The notes under the pieces: model-generated
The model's database searches: none
What the model saw: the letters and a program-made list of their open reading frames with translations, nothing else
What the model was told of the DNA's origin: nothing
In this document: one piece after another, positions 8,441 to 17,132 of the stretch
Layout: every line of letters starts with the position of its first letter
How positions within the stretch are numbered: position 1 is the first letter of the stretch
Translations under genes and position numbers: made by a program
Assembly: GCA_963691835.1 (NCBI GenBank)
Contig: OY829383.1
Coordinates: 2,542,001-2,606,000, forward strand
Length of the DNA stretch: 64,000 nucleotides
Reading direction: 5' to 3'
Source: G963691835 sp963691835
GTDB lineage: Bacteria; Pseudomonadota; Alphaproteobacteria; Thalassobaculales; Thalassobaculaceae

Positions 8441-9465
8441 GCGAGCGAGACCCGGCGCGTCGGTTCGGACTCGGAGTGGCGTTGGGCCTCAATCCGCTCC
8501 AGCAGATCGGCGGCGACACCGATGGCGATAACAGCCGGAGCCTTACCCTTGAGAGACGGTAGCCCGATCGGACAGACCATTCGGTCGAGGGTGGCGGGCG
8601 CTACGCCGAGGGCGGTCAGCCTGGATCGGAAGCGGGCGCGTTTTGTCGCTGAGCCGATCAGACCGAGATGCCCGAAGACGCCGTGTTCCAGCAGCGCATG
8701 GCAGATCGAAAGATCTCTCGCATGAGAATAGGTCATGACGATGTGGGCCGCTCCCTCGGGTGCGGTACGCGCGATGATCGATGGGTCTGCGGCGACGATG
8801 GGTGTCGCATGGTCAGGCACGGCTTCCGGAAAGCGGCTCGGGTCCGTGTCCACCCAGCGAAGGTCAACCGCCGTTCCCGCCAAGACTGAAGCGAGGGCGC
8901 GGCCGACATGTCCGGCACCGTAGAGATAAACGGGTATGGTTGGCTGGATCGCCGGTTCCACGAACCATCCAGGACGTCCATCTGTATCGGGAACGACGAT
9001 CGGGGTGCCACCGGCGTTGACCGACGCGATGGCCTTTTCCAGCGCCGGTGTACCGGTCTCCCCGCCGCTATGAGCCTGAGGCGGTGCGTTGTCCGCTAAA
9101 GAGTGGACAACCGCGCTGGCAGGGTCGTCGGACCAAAGTGCCTCCGCTGTCCTGGCATCGAAGTGTTCGAACATAACCCGCACCGAGCCGCCGCAGCATT
9201 GACCCAAAGCGGGGCCCAGGGGATAGCGCCGGGTCTCTCGATGAAAACCGTCGTCGACGCTTCCGATCATCGCCCGTGCGGCGGCCGTGGCGTCGAACTC
9301 CAAGGCACCCCCGCCGATGGTGCCTGCCTGGCCTGAGGCCCAGACCAGCATGGCGGCACCCGCCTCGCGCGGCACGGAACCATCGGTCGCGAGAACCAGC
9401 ACCCGGACCGTTGGCCCGTGTTCGGCGCAAGTGCGTGCCAGATCGTGGACCCAAGAGGCTGTCAT
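8437..9465 (-). CDS. xdhC: Xanthine dehydrogenase accessory protein XdhC
   Basis: Molybdenum cofactor-handling chaperone, 342 residues; XdhC binds Moco, promotes its sulfuration and delivers it to XdhB. Two domains: an N-terminal XdhC/CoxI domain with GQCCGGSVRV, and a C-terminal Rossmann-like XdhC_C domain starting at VYLYGAGHVGRAL. The open frame continues upstream inside xdhB, but the ATG at 9465 overlaps the xdhB stop (ATGA) and starts where homologues do. It also overlaps guaD by 4 bases. Somewhat longer than the typical ~300 residues, through the middle region. Confidence 0.93.
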   Translation of the reverse strand: MTASWVHDLARTCAEHGPTVRVLVLATDGSVPREAGAAMLVWASGQAGTIGGGALEFDATAAARAMIGSVDDGFHRETRRYPLGPALGQCCGGSVRVMFEHFDARTAEALWSDDPASAVVHSLADNAPPQAHSGGETGTPALEKAIASVNAGGTPIVVPDTDGRPGWFVEPAIQPTIPVYLYGAGHVGRALASVLAGTAVDLRWVDTDPSRFPEAVPDHATPIVAADPSIIARTAPEGAAHIVMTYSHARDLSICHALLEHGVFGHLGLIGSATKRARFRSRLTALGVAPATLDRMVCPIGLPSLKGKAPAVIAIGVAADLLERIEAQRHSESEPTRRVSLA

Positions 9466-11825
9466 TCCGCCGCCTCCCGGTCGGCGTTCCGAACCCGCTC
9501 CACCGCCATCAAAACCCGCTCGGGTGTGGCTGGGGCATCCAGGGCGGGGTAGACGCGGTGTTCCGCGACGCTCGCCACCGCGTCCGACAGGGCGAACAGG
9601 ACAGAGGCTCCCAGCATCAACGGCGGCTCGCCCACGGCCTTTGAGCGATGGATGGTTTTCTCGGGGTTCTCCCCCTCCTCCCAAATCGAGACCCGCATGT
9701 CCGGTGCCCGGTCCGAGGCCGTGGGGATCTTGTAGGTCGACGGGGCGTGTGTTCGGAGCCGTCCCGCCGTCGGTCCTTCCGTGTCCCAGACCAACTCTTC
9801 CGTTGTCAGCCACCCAGCACCCTGCACGAATCCGCCCTCAATCTGGCCGAGGTCGATGGCAGGGTTCAGCGATTTGCCGCAGTCGTGCAGGATGTCGACC
9901 CGGACGAGCCGGTTCTCGCCCGTCAGCGTGTCGATGATCACCTCACTCACCGCAGCACCATAGGCGAAGTAGTAGAACGGCCTGCCTGTTCCTGCCCGGC
10001 GGTCCCAGGTGATGGTCGGCGTCGCGTAGAACCCTGTCGAAGACAGAGACACCCGGGCCAGGTGTGCGGCTTTGACCAGATCCGGGAACGGAACGATTTC
10101 ATCGCCGACATGCACGCCATCGGCCTTGAAGATCACTTTCGCACTGTCGCATTGCCATCGTTCTGCCGCGAAAGCGACGAGCCGCGCCTTGATCTTCTCG
10201 CAGGCGTCCCGGGCCGCCATGCCGTTCATGTCCGAGCCGGCCGACGCTGCGGTCGGTCCTGTGTTCGGAACCTGGGCGGTGCTGGTCGGTGTGATCTTCA
10301 CTCGCTCCAGGTCTACCTGGAAGGTATCGGCCACAACCTGGGCCACTTTGACGAACAGGCCCTGACCCATCTCCGTCCCGCCGTGGTTCAGGTAGATCGA
10401 GCCGTCCGTGTAGACGTGGACGAGCGCGCCCGCCTGATTGAGGTGGGCCAGTGTGAACGAGATGCCGAACTTGATGGGGGTGAGGGCGATGCCCTTCTTC
10501 AGGATCGGGCTCGTCTTGTTATGGGCAGCGATCGCGTCGCGGCGGGCGTCATAGTCCGCGGAGTCCGCCAGCCGGTCGACGATGGATTGGATGACGCAGT
10601 CCTGCACGGTCATCCCGTAATGGGTCACGTCTCGCCCGGCGCGCGCCGACATGGGGTCGTAGAAGTTGAGGCGCCGGACGGCCAATGGGTCCTTTCCGAC
10701 GGCATGCGCGATCTCGTCGATCACCCGCTCGATCCCGACCACGCCCTGCGGTCCGCCGAAGCCGCGAAATGCCGTATTTGAGGCAGTGTTGGTCTTGCAG
10801 CGGTAGGACCGGATGCGTGCGGCGGGGAGGAAATAGGCGTTGTCCGCATGGAACATCGCCCGGTCGCAGACGCCCGTGGATAGATCGAAAGACATTCCAC
10901 ATCGCATCGCCTGATCGACTTCAATTCCCAGGATGCGACCGTCCTTGTCGAAGCCGACGGTATAGTCGATGCGGGCATCATGCCGTTTGCCGGTGATGCG
11001 CATGTCGTCATCCCGGTCGTAGCGGACCTTGGCAGGACGGCCCGTCCGCTTTGCGATCAGGGCGGCGACGGCGGCGGGCAGGTTCCCCTGGCTCTCCTTG
11101 CCGCCGAACGCCCCGCCCATGCGCCGGACCTGAACGGTGACGGCGTGATCCGCCACGCCCAGGACCTTGGCGACGCAATGCTGGATCTCGGTGGGATGTT
11201 GGGAGCTGCAATGGACGGTGACGTCCTCGTCCTCTCCCGGAACCGCCAAGGCGGCCTGCCCCTCGAGGTAGAAGTGCTCTTGCCCGCCAATGTGGATCCG
11301 GCCTGACAGGGTGTGCGGTGCGGCCGCGATGGCGGCTGCCGGGTCGCCCCGGCCCATCTCGTAGGGCGGTTGCTCCAAAAGGCTGCCCGCTGCCATCGCT
11401 TGGTCGATGGTAATGATCGCGGGAAGGGCCTTCAGCTCGATCCGCGCCAGATCTACCGCCGCCCTGGCGTCGGCGATGCTGGGAGCGGCCACCGCGAAGA
11501 GCGACTGGCCGTCGTAGGAAATCAGCCCACCGTTCGCACCTGCGGCGAACATGGGGTCGTCGCCCAAGGCGGGCGAGACGTCGTTGATGCCGGGGATGTC
11601 GTCGCTTGAGATGACATCGACTACGCCTGATGACGTCCGAACCGCTGACAGATCGAGGGAGATGATCTCGGCATGCGCGACACGGCTGGTAGCAATGAAG
11701 ACGTGGAGGCAGTCTGACGGTGTCGGGATGTCGTCCACATAGACCGCCGTGCCGGAAACGTGCTTGTGCCCGCTGTCGTGTTTGGTGGGCGTCCGGACGC
11801 CACCCTGGATCTCACGCCCGCTCAT
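9462..11825 (-). CDS. xdhB: Xanthine dehydrogenase molybdopterin-binding subunit
   Basis: Large subunit, 787 residues, of bacterial xanthine dehydrogenase, which hydroxylates hypoxanthine to xanthine and xanthine to urate. Moco-binding segments RRMGGAFGGKE, AFRGFGGPQG and GGTEMGQG are present, and the C-terminal GEPPLMLGAS contains the catalytic base Glu conserved in xanthine oxidases, so the enzyme should be active. Forms an (XdhAB)2 complex in the cytoplasm. Starts 4 bases inside the xdhA stop and overlaps xdhC by 4 bases. Confidence 0.95.
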   Translation of the reverse strand: MSGREIQGGVRTPTKHDSGHKHVSGTAVYVDDIPTPSDCLHVFIATSRVAHAEIISLDLSAVRTSSGVVDVISSDDIPGINDVSPALGDDPMFAAGANGGLISYDGQSLFAVAAPSIADARAAVDLARIELKALPAIITIDQAMAAGSLLEQPPYEMGRGDPAAAIAAAPHTLSGRIHIGGQEHFYLEGQAALAVPGEDEDVTVHCSSQHPTEIQHCVAKVLGVADHAVTVQVRRMGGAFGGKESQGNLPAAVAALIAKRTGRPAKVRYDRDDDMRITGKRHDARIDYTVGFDKDGRILGIEVDQAMRCGMSFDLSTGVCDRAMFHADNAYFLPAARIRSYRCKTNTASNTAFRGFGGPQGVVGIERVIDEIAHAVGKDPLAVRRLNFYDPMSARAGRDVTHYGMTVQDCVIQSIVDRLADSADYDARRDAIAAHNKTSPILKKGIALTPIKFGISFTLAHLNQAGALVHVYTDGSIYLNHGGTEMGQGLFVKVAQVVADTFQVDLERVKITPTSTAQVPNTGPTAASAGSDMNGMAARDACEKIKARLVAFAAERWQCDSAKVIFKADGVHVGDEIVPFPDLVKAAHLARVSLSSTGFYATPTITWDRRAGTGRPFYYFAYGAAVSEVIIDTLTGENRLVRVDILHDCGKSLNPAIDLGQIEGGFVQGAGWLTTEELVWDTEGPTAGRLRTHAPSTYKIPTASDRAPDMRVSIWEEGENPEKTIHRSKAVGEPPLMLGASVLFALSDAVASVAEHRVYPALDAPATPERVLMAVERVRNADREAAE

Positions 11826-13279
11826 GTGATCGCCGCTCCGGCGCCGACCAACCGGGTTTCCGAACGGGGGCGGGTGGTCTCGTGGAGCGCTTTCCGAAGT
11901 AGGTTTCCAGCGACAAGCAACCGGTAAGCGGCGCTGGCCCGCATGTCGTCGATCGGCTGGAAGTCTTCGGCGAAGGCCGGAATGGCGGCTTCGACGGTCG
12001 CATCGGTCCAGGCCTCGCCCAGCAATGCATCCTCGACGGTCTTCGCCCGCTTTGGCACGCCCGCCATACCACCGAAGGCAATCCTGGCGGCGCTAACGCG
12101 TCCGTCTCCACCGATCCGGATGTCGAAGCAGCCGAGAACCGCGGTGATGTCCTGATCAAAGCGTTTTGAGACTTTGTAGCAGCGGAGATTTGCGCCCTGG
12201 CCGTCCAGCGGAATTTCGACCGCGGCAACGAACTCGCCAGGCGCTCGATCCTGCTTTCCGTACTCGAAGAAGAAGTCCTCGAGTGGCAGCCGCCGGGTCG
12301 TTTCCCCATGGCGCAGCACCAGGGTGGCCCCAAGCGTGATCAGGGCGGGTGGCATGTCGCCGATGGGCGAGCCGTTCGCGATATTGCCGCCGATGGTGCC
12401 AGCGTCCCGAACCTGGATCGCACCGATCCGGCGAACGAGTTCCCCAAGATCCGGGAAATGGCGCGTCAGAACCTCCCAAGCCTCCGAGTAGGTGACGCCA
12501 GCACCTATCGTCAGCCGCTCATCCGTCTCCTCGATGGAGCGGAGGTCCGCTACCCGGCTGACATGAATGAGTGTCGGCAGCATCCTGTGCTGTTTGGTGA
12601 CCCAGAGTCCCACATCCGTCGCGCCTGCAACGATCGTGGCATCTGGATGAGCCGCGTAGAGGGACGCGAGCTCGTCAACGCTGGTGGGTGCAAAAGAGGT
12701 TTGTCGCGGGTCGCTTAGCTGGACGGTTTGGACGTCGGTGATCTCGTCTACGGATCCGGGGTCGTCATCCCAGGACATGGGTCTTGCCGGTAAGCTCCCA
12801 ACCTGTTTGGCGGCCTCCAGGATCGGGCCGTAGCCCGTGCACCGACAAAGGTTCCCGGCCACGGCATCTTCCGCTCCCCGGCGGTCCAACTGCATTCCGT
12901 TGAGGGAGGCTGTATAAAGCGACATGACGAAGCCGGGCGTGCAGAACCCGCATTGGGAGCCGTGGGTTTCAACCATGGCCCGCTGCACGGGGTGAAGCGA
13001 TCCGTCCGGCTCTGTCAGGGCATCCACCGTTGTTACAGACCGTCCGTCGAGCGCACTGAGGAACAGGATGCAGCTATTGAGCGCGCGGTGCGTCAGCTCT
13101 CCGTCAACCACGTGGCTGACAGTGACGGTACAGGCACCGCAATCCCCCTCGGCGCATCCCTCCTTCGTTCCCCGCAGTCCCACATCCTCGCGCAGATACT
13201 CGAGCAGGGTGCGCGTCGGCGACTCTGCACGGATGGTCCGGCGCTTACCATTCAGCAGGAAAGTGACGAACTCCCGCAT
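11822..13279 (-). CDS. xdhA: Xanthine dehydrogenase small subunit (2Fe-2S/FAD)
   Basis: Electron-transfer subunit, 485 residues. The N-terminal ferredoxin-like cluster is seen as CAEGDCGACTV, the second 2Fe-2S domain as CGFCTPGF and CRCTGYG, then a long linker and the FAD_binding_5 domain with TIGGNIANGSPIGD, plus a C-terminal CO_deh_flav_C domain. All eight iron-sulfur cysteines appear intact. Six bases separate it from the upstream hiuH stop, and it is coupled to xdhB by a 4-base overlap. Confidence 0.95.
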   Translation of the reverse strand: MREFVTFLLNGKRRTIRAESPTRTLLEYLREDVGLRGTKEGCAEGDCGACTVTVSHVVDGELTHRALNSCILFLSALDGRSVTTVDALTEPDGSLHPVQRAMVETHGSQCGFCTPGFVMSLYTASLNGMQLDRRGAEDAVAGNLCRCTGYGPILEAAKQVGSLPARPMSWDDDPGSVDEITDVQTVQLSDPRQTSFAPTSVDELASLYAAHPDATIVAGATDVGLWVTKQHRMLPTLIHVSRVADLRSIEETDERLTIGAGVTYSEAWEVLTRHFPDLGELVRRIGAIQVRDAGTIGGNIANGSPIGDMPPALITLGATLVLRHGETTRRLPLEDFFFEYGKQDRAPGEFVAAVEIPLDGQGANLRCYKVSKRFDQDITAVLGCFDIRIGGDGRVSAARIAFGGMAGVPKRAKTVEDALLGEAWTDATVEAAIPAFAEDFQPIDDMRASAAYRLLVAGNLLRKALHETTRPRSETRLVGAGAAIT

Positions 13280-13285
13280 GGGGCA

Positions 13286-13639
13286 TCAACTCCCGCGATA
13301 GGTTGTGTAGCCGTACGGCGACAGCAAAAGCGGCACATGATAGTGCGCGCCAGCGTCTGAGATTCCGAAGCGGATGGGGACCACATCCAGAAAGGGCTGG
13401 TCGGGAAGCGATACGCCCCGGGCCTCGAAGTACGGTTGGGCGTGAAACACAAGCTCATAAACACCGACTCGGAACGCGTCTCCGTCGAGCAGCGGGCTGT
13501 CGCCCCGACCGTCGTCATTGGTGGTCATCCGCTTGAGATGGATCCGCGCGTCACCCTCCAGCCGGAAGAGGTCGATCACGATCCCAGAACCAGGCGTGCC
13601 CGCGGCCGTATCGAGAACGTGTGTGGTCAGGTACCCCAT
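13286..13639 (-). CDS. hiuH: 5-hydroxyisourate hydrolase (transthyretin-related)
   Basis: Hydrolyses 5-hydroxyisourate, the product of urate oxidation, to OHCU. 117 residues, the usual size. The N-terminal [11 protein letters not shown] and the C-terminal [19 protein letters not shown] with the diagnostic YRGS ending are both present. The ATG at 13639 (preceded by AAGGG) is preferred to one ten codons upstream, since homologues start at this point. First gene of the purine operon; neither urate oxidase nor OHCU decarboxylase is visible in the window. Confidence 0.94.
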   Translation of the reverse strand: MGYLTTHVLDTAAGTPGSGIVIDLFRLEGDARIHLKRMTTNDDGRGDSPLLDGDAFRVGVYELVFHAQPYFEARGVSLPDQPFLDVVPIRFGISDAGAHYHVPLLLSPYGYTTYRGS

Positions 13640-13711
13640 CTGTCGAGCCCTTAGGTTGCGGTGCACCACAAATAATACGGAGCCGGGACACGGAGGCTAT
13701 GAAAATCGGGC

Positions 13712-14674
13712 TTACTCGTAGTGGCCAACCAGAGTGATGGTCTTACCGCCCATGCCCTCCTTGAACAGCTTCACTCCCTTTGCATCACCATCGTTGACCC
13801 CGCCGAGGTCCAGATCCCGGTATCCGGCCTCCTTCAGCACCAGCATCGCACCCCACAACAGGAGATGGGTGGCGTTGCGGGACCGGCCGGCTTCGGAAGT
13901 CCATCCGACTTGATACGTGGCCCCGCCGCCGTGCCCAAGGAGGAGCACCGAGGCGACAATGTCCCCGTCCAGGAGGGCATTGCCGATCAACACGCGCTTT
14001 TCGGGCAGCAACGCCCGGCAAAGATCCGCCACTGTGCCGACCGACGGGCCGGGATACCCCCGCCGTGTCTTGTCGTCCTCATACGCGCCCAGGAGTTTCA
14101 GGAGCGTGGCGCCGTCCCAGTGCCACTCGACGGTCAGATCGGATCCCTCGGCTTTTGTCAGGCTCGACCGCCAGCGCCCCTTCAGTTTTTGGCGCAATGC
14201 CTCTGGGTCCGGTTCAAGGTCGACCCACACCGTTTGATAGGCATCTGCGCCGTCCCGTCTTCGCAGCCGGGTTTTGGAGAGGGCGGCCCGCATCTCCGGT
14301 GTGTCTTCCACTTCGGGAAGAATGCGTCGGCGGCGACCAATCCGGCGGGGAAACTCCTGATCGAATGCGGTGAAGAACGCACAGATCTGTTCCGGTGTGC
14401 CGAACCCGGGCATCCAAAGCGGCCCTCTGTCCAAGATGATCGCATGGAGCGCCCGGTTGAAGATCTGTGCTTCCTGGATCTGCAGCAGACCGGCGACCGT
14501 CCCGTTGATCAGGATCCGTCCGTGGCGGGGGCGCTGCCCCTCCCGCGGGCAGACCGCACGCGCATAGCCATATGACTGAAGAAGGTTCGCCCGTTCTACC
14601 GCGGCGAACCATTCTTCCCACGCGGCGCGATCCAGACCGTCCCACAGGATCCTGCACTCAATGTCGCCGGTCAT
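13712..14674 (-). CDS. FemAB/GNAT-like acyltransferase
   Basis: 320 residues with the double-GNAT organisation of FemAB-like proteins: an N-terminal half around NLLQSYGYARAVCPREGQ and a second acetyltransferase-like half ending in YRDLDLGGVNDGDAKGVKLFK, the FemAB-type C-terminal segment. Family members transfer amino acids or acyl groups to cell-wall precursors or exported polysaccharide; no substrate can be assigned here. Same strand as the purine operon but separated from hiuH by 72 bases, so probably a separate unit that could read through. Confidence 0.75.
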   Translation of the reverse strand: MTGDIECRILWDGLDRAAWEEWFAAVERANLLQSYGYARAVCPREGQRPRHGRILINGTVAGLLQIQEAQIFNRALHAIILDRGPLWMPGFGTPEQICAFFTAFDQEFPRRIGRRRRILPEVEDTPEMRAALSKTRLRRRDGADAYQTVWVDLEPDPEALRQKLKGRWRSSLTKAEGSDLTVEWHWDGATLLKLLGAYEDDKTRRGYPGPSVGTVADLCRALLPEKRVLIGNALLDGDIVASVLLLGHGGGATYQVGWTSEAGRSRNATHLLLWGAMLVLKEAGYRDLDLGGVNDGDAKGVKLFKEGMGGKTITLVGHYE

Positions 14675-14841
14675 GCGTCGTCAGACTTCCCGTTCATGCT
14701 CCACAGGGTCGCAAGGGTCGACCGTGTCCCGGAGACCGACCATAGTCGATGGGACGGCTGACCGAACAGAGGCGGTCTGTGCCGGGTCGGCTGTTATGGT
14801 GCGCGGCGGTCGGACCGCCATTTGGGATGAGGGGGGAGTCG

Positions 14842-15246
14842 ATGTCTGGACGTTCGATTGTGGGGACCTGGCGCCTGGTAAGTACCCGCGCCTGGGATGA
14901 GGGTGGCAACGCTCTGCCACCCCCCTACGGTCCCAACCCAATCGGTATGGTCACCTTCACCCAAGACGGTCGGATGATCGCAGCACTTTGCGACGGGCGG
15001 ATGTCGATACCGGCAGATGAGCCGAATGCCGATGAGCGAGAGTACGTTTCCTACATGGGCGCCTACACCGTGACCGAAACCATGCTCACAACACGGGTCG
15101 ACGGAACTAACCAGGCGGAACGTCAGAACACCGATCAGGTTCGCGGGGTCCGTTGGGAGGGGGAGCGGATTGTGTTGACCCCGCCGCCACGGCCGAAGGG
15201 CGACGTTGTCGAGCATCGTGAACTGATGTGGGAGAAGGTCGCCTGA
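14842..15246 (+). CDS. Lipocalin-like domain protein
   Basis: 134 residues with the short lipocalin-like (Lipocalin_5) pattern: IVGTWRLVS at the start, a beta-rich body, and a closing HRELMWEKV. No signal peptide, so probably cytoplasmic. I chose the ATG at 14842, which has GGGGGGAG just upstream and puts the GTW motif near the N-terminus; the frame is open about 30 codons further up. Function unknown. Divergent from the FemAB-like gene, with 167 bases between them. Confidence 0.8.
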   Translation: MSGRSIVGTWRLVSTRAWDEGGNALPPPYGPNPIGMVTFTQDGRMIAALCDGRMSIPADEPNADEREYVSYMGAYTVTETMLTTRVDGTNQAERQNTDQVRGVRWEGERIVLTPPPRPKGDVVEHRELMWEKVA

Positions 15247-15271
15247 GTTTGAGTTGGACCATGACGGTCCT

Positions 15272-15874
15272 CTATCCCGTGAGGATCGATGATACGTCCT
15301 CGATAGGGACCGCGTGCTCAATGTCCGGACAGTAGGCCGCGTCGTCGACAAGCGCATCTGGCCGATCGCCCGGAACCCGGAGATCGCTGACGCCGATTAA
15401 GTATTGAGGTGTTCCGTCCGGTGCGGCGAGGGGCAGGATGATGCGCTCCCCCACATTCCGGATCCCGGAGCTCGACAAGACCGTCCCTTGCGAGTGGATG
15501 ACGACGCGATCGTCCAACACTTGCGTCCATTGCCCGACAACATGCCGCGCCGCCGCTGCGTCGAACAAATCTTGGGGCATAAGACCCGCGATTGTGCGGC
15601 CGTACGCCGTGTTCATCCTCTCGCCCGCGAGCCTGAATCTGAACAAGTGCGGCGTTAACCGTTCGGCGATCCAGATGTGGGACAACAGTCCCGCCTTTCC
15701 CAACTGGATCGGATCGACATCGGTTTTGTACGGAATCTCGCCAGTCTCCTGCCGCCAGCCATCCCATACTTTCGCGAGTGCACGGAGCAGATTGGACTTG
15801 ATCAGAAAGCTGATCTGATCCGAAGGATCTTTCGCTCCAACACTTAAGCTATCCATATGCAGATGATCTTTCAT
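15272..15874 (-). CDS. PAS domain protein (PAS_5-like)
   Basis: About 200 residues resembling the alphaproteobacterial PAS_5 family: LPHLFRFRLAGE-like text (LTPHLFRFRLAGERM), GLMPQDLF and a closing ILPLAAPDGTPQYLIG that are typical of that single-domain group. No kinase, cyclase or DNA-binding domain is attached, so the output is unknown. The start is uncertain: the ATG at 15874 (MKDHL) or 15856 (MDSLS) are both possible and neither has a strong ribosome binding site. Convergent with the lipocalin-like gene; divergent from the dehydrogenase. Confidence 0.75.
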   Translation of the reverse strand: MKDHLHMDSLSVGAKDPSDQISFLIKSNLLRALAKVWDGWRQETGEIPYKTDVDPIQLGKAGLLSHIWIAERLTPHLFRFRLAGERMNTAYGRTIAGLMPQDLFDAAAARHVVGQWTQVLDDRVVIHSQGTVLSSSGIRNVGERIILPLAAPDGTPQYLIGVSDLRVPGDRPDALVDDAAYCPDIEHAVPIEDVSSILTG

Positions 15875-16074
15875 CTTTTGCGGGTGCGAAATTAAGATCA
15901 CGATCACGCGCGGCGCGCAACTCCTGTTTGAAGTTTTACCCTTAAATTCTCACCATATGAAGCATTCGCGTTTGCTAAGCATGTCGGTGAGAAGTGCGGT
16001 GCGTTGACACTCTGTTGGCGCCCGGAGCACTCTCGCCGCGGCCTGCACCCACGCACTCGATGAAGGGAACTGAC

Positions 16075-17091
16075 ATGGCGACGGTGGCGCTGGAGACGTT
16101 GACGGACATGATTGCGTCCGCGCTGGGTCGTGCGAATGTGGACCCGGAGATCGCATCGATCGTTGCTGCCGCGCTCGTGCGGGCGGAGGCGGACGGAATC
16201 TCGAGCCATGGGGCGGCGCGCCTGCCGCCCTATGCCGACCAGGCCGTGAACGGAAAGGTCGACGGACATGCCCGGCCGACCGTCGTGCGCCAAGCGCCCG
16301 CCGTGATCAACGTGAACGCGAATATAGGGTTTGCCTTCCCGGCCATCAGCGCGGGTTTGGACGCGGCAGCGGAGGCTGTCGGCGAGACCGGGCTTGTTGC
16401 CGTCGGGATCGGGCACTCCCACCATTTCGGCGTTGCCGGCCACCACGTCGAGGATGTCGCCGACCGGGGCCTGATCGCATTGGCATTTTCGAACACGCCC
16501 GCGGCCATCGCCCCTTGGGGTGGCAAGACGGCGATCTATGGAACCAACCCGATCGCGTTCGCCTGGCCCCGTCCCGGCCGCGCGCCGATGGTCATCGATC
16601 TGTCCGTCTCCACCGTGGCCCGGGGCAAAGTTGTGCTAGCCGCCAAGACGGGTGAGCCGATTCCCGACGACTGGGCCTTGGATGCCGAGGGGAATGCAAC
16701 CACCGACGCCGAAGCCGCACTGGCCGGTTCCATGGCGCCACTGGGCGGCACGTCAGCTGGGGCCAAGGGTGCTGCCCTAGGATTGATGATCGAGCTGCTG
16801 TGCGGTGCGTTGACGGGATCGAACTTCGGAAACGAAGGATCGAGCTTCTTCGAGCCCACAGGCGCACCGCCGGAAGTGGGTCATCTGATCCTGGTTCTGG
16901 ACCCGGCCCGGTTTGGCGGCGCGGAGACCTTCGCGGCCCGCGCGGAAGTCCTCTTCGAGGCGATCCTATCCCAGGAAGGCACCCGCCTCCCGGGTGGACG
17001 CCGCCTCGTCAAACGCGCCGCCGCCGCAAAGGACGGCGTGACACTTCCCGACGCCCTTTGGGACGAGATCCGCACCCGCGCGGGCGCCTAA
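16075..17091 (+). CDS. Ldh-family (malate/L-lactate/sulfolactate-type) dehydrogenase
   Basis: NAD(P)-dependent 2-hydroxyacid dehydrogenase of the LDH2/MDG2 (YlbC, YiaK) fold, 338 residues. GISSHGAARLPPY holds the conserved SHG, GHSHHFGVAGHH the catalytic His segment, and KGAALGLMIELLCGALTG the typical C-terminal helix. Family members act on malate, L-lactate, sulfolactate, ureidoglycolate or 2,3-diketogulonate; which of these applies is not evident. The start ATG at 16075 has AAGGGA about 8 bases upstream and removes 27 unlikely residues. Nearby genes give no pathway. Confidence 0.9.
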   Translation: MATVALETLTDMIASALGRANVDPEIASIVAAALVRAEADGISSHGAARLPPYADQAVNGKVDGHARPTVVRQAPAVINVNANIGFAFPAISAGLDAAAEAVGETGLVAVGIGHSHHFGVAGHHVEDVADRGLIALAFSNTPAAIAPWGGKTAIYGTNPIAFAWPRPGRAPMVIDLSVSTVARGKVVLAAKTGEPIPDDWALDAEGNATTDAEAALAGSMAPLGGTSAGAKGAALGLMIELLCGALTGSNFGNEGSSFFEPTGAPPEVGHLILVLDPARFGGAETFAARAEVLFEAILSQEGTRLPGGRRLVKRAAAAKDGVTLPDALWDEIRTRAGA

Positions 17092-17132
17092 CGGACCAAA
17101 CGGTTTCCCATCAGGGTGGACGGCCGTTTGGA

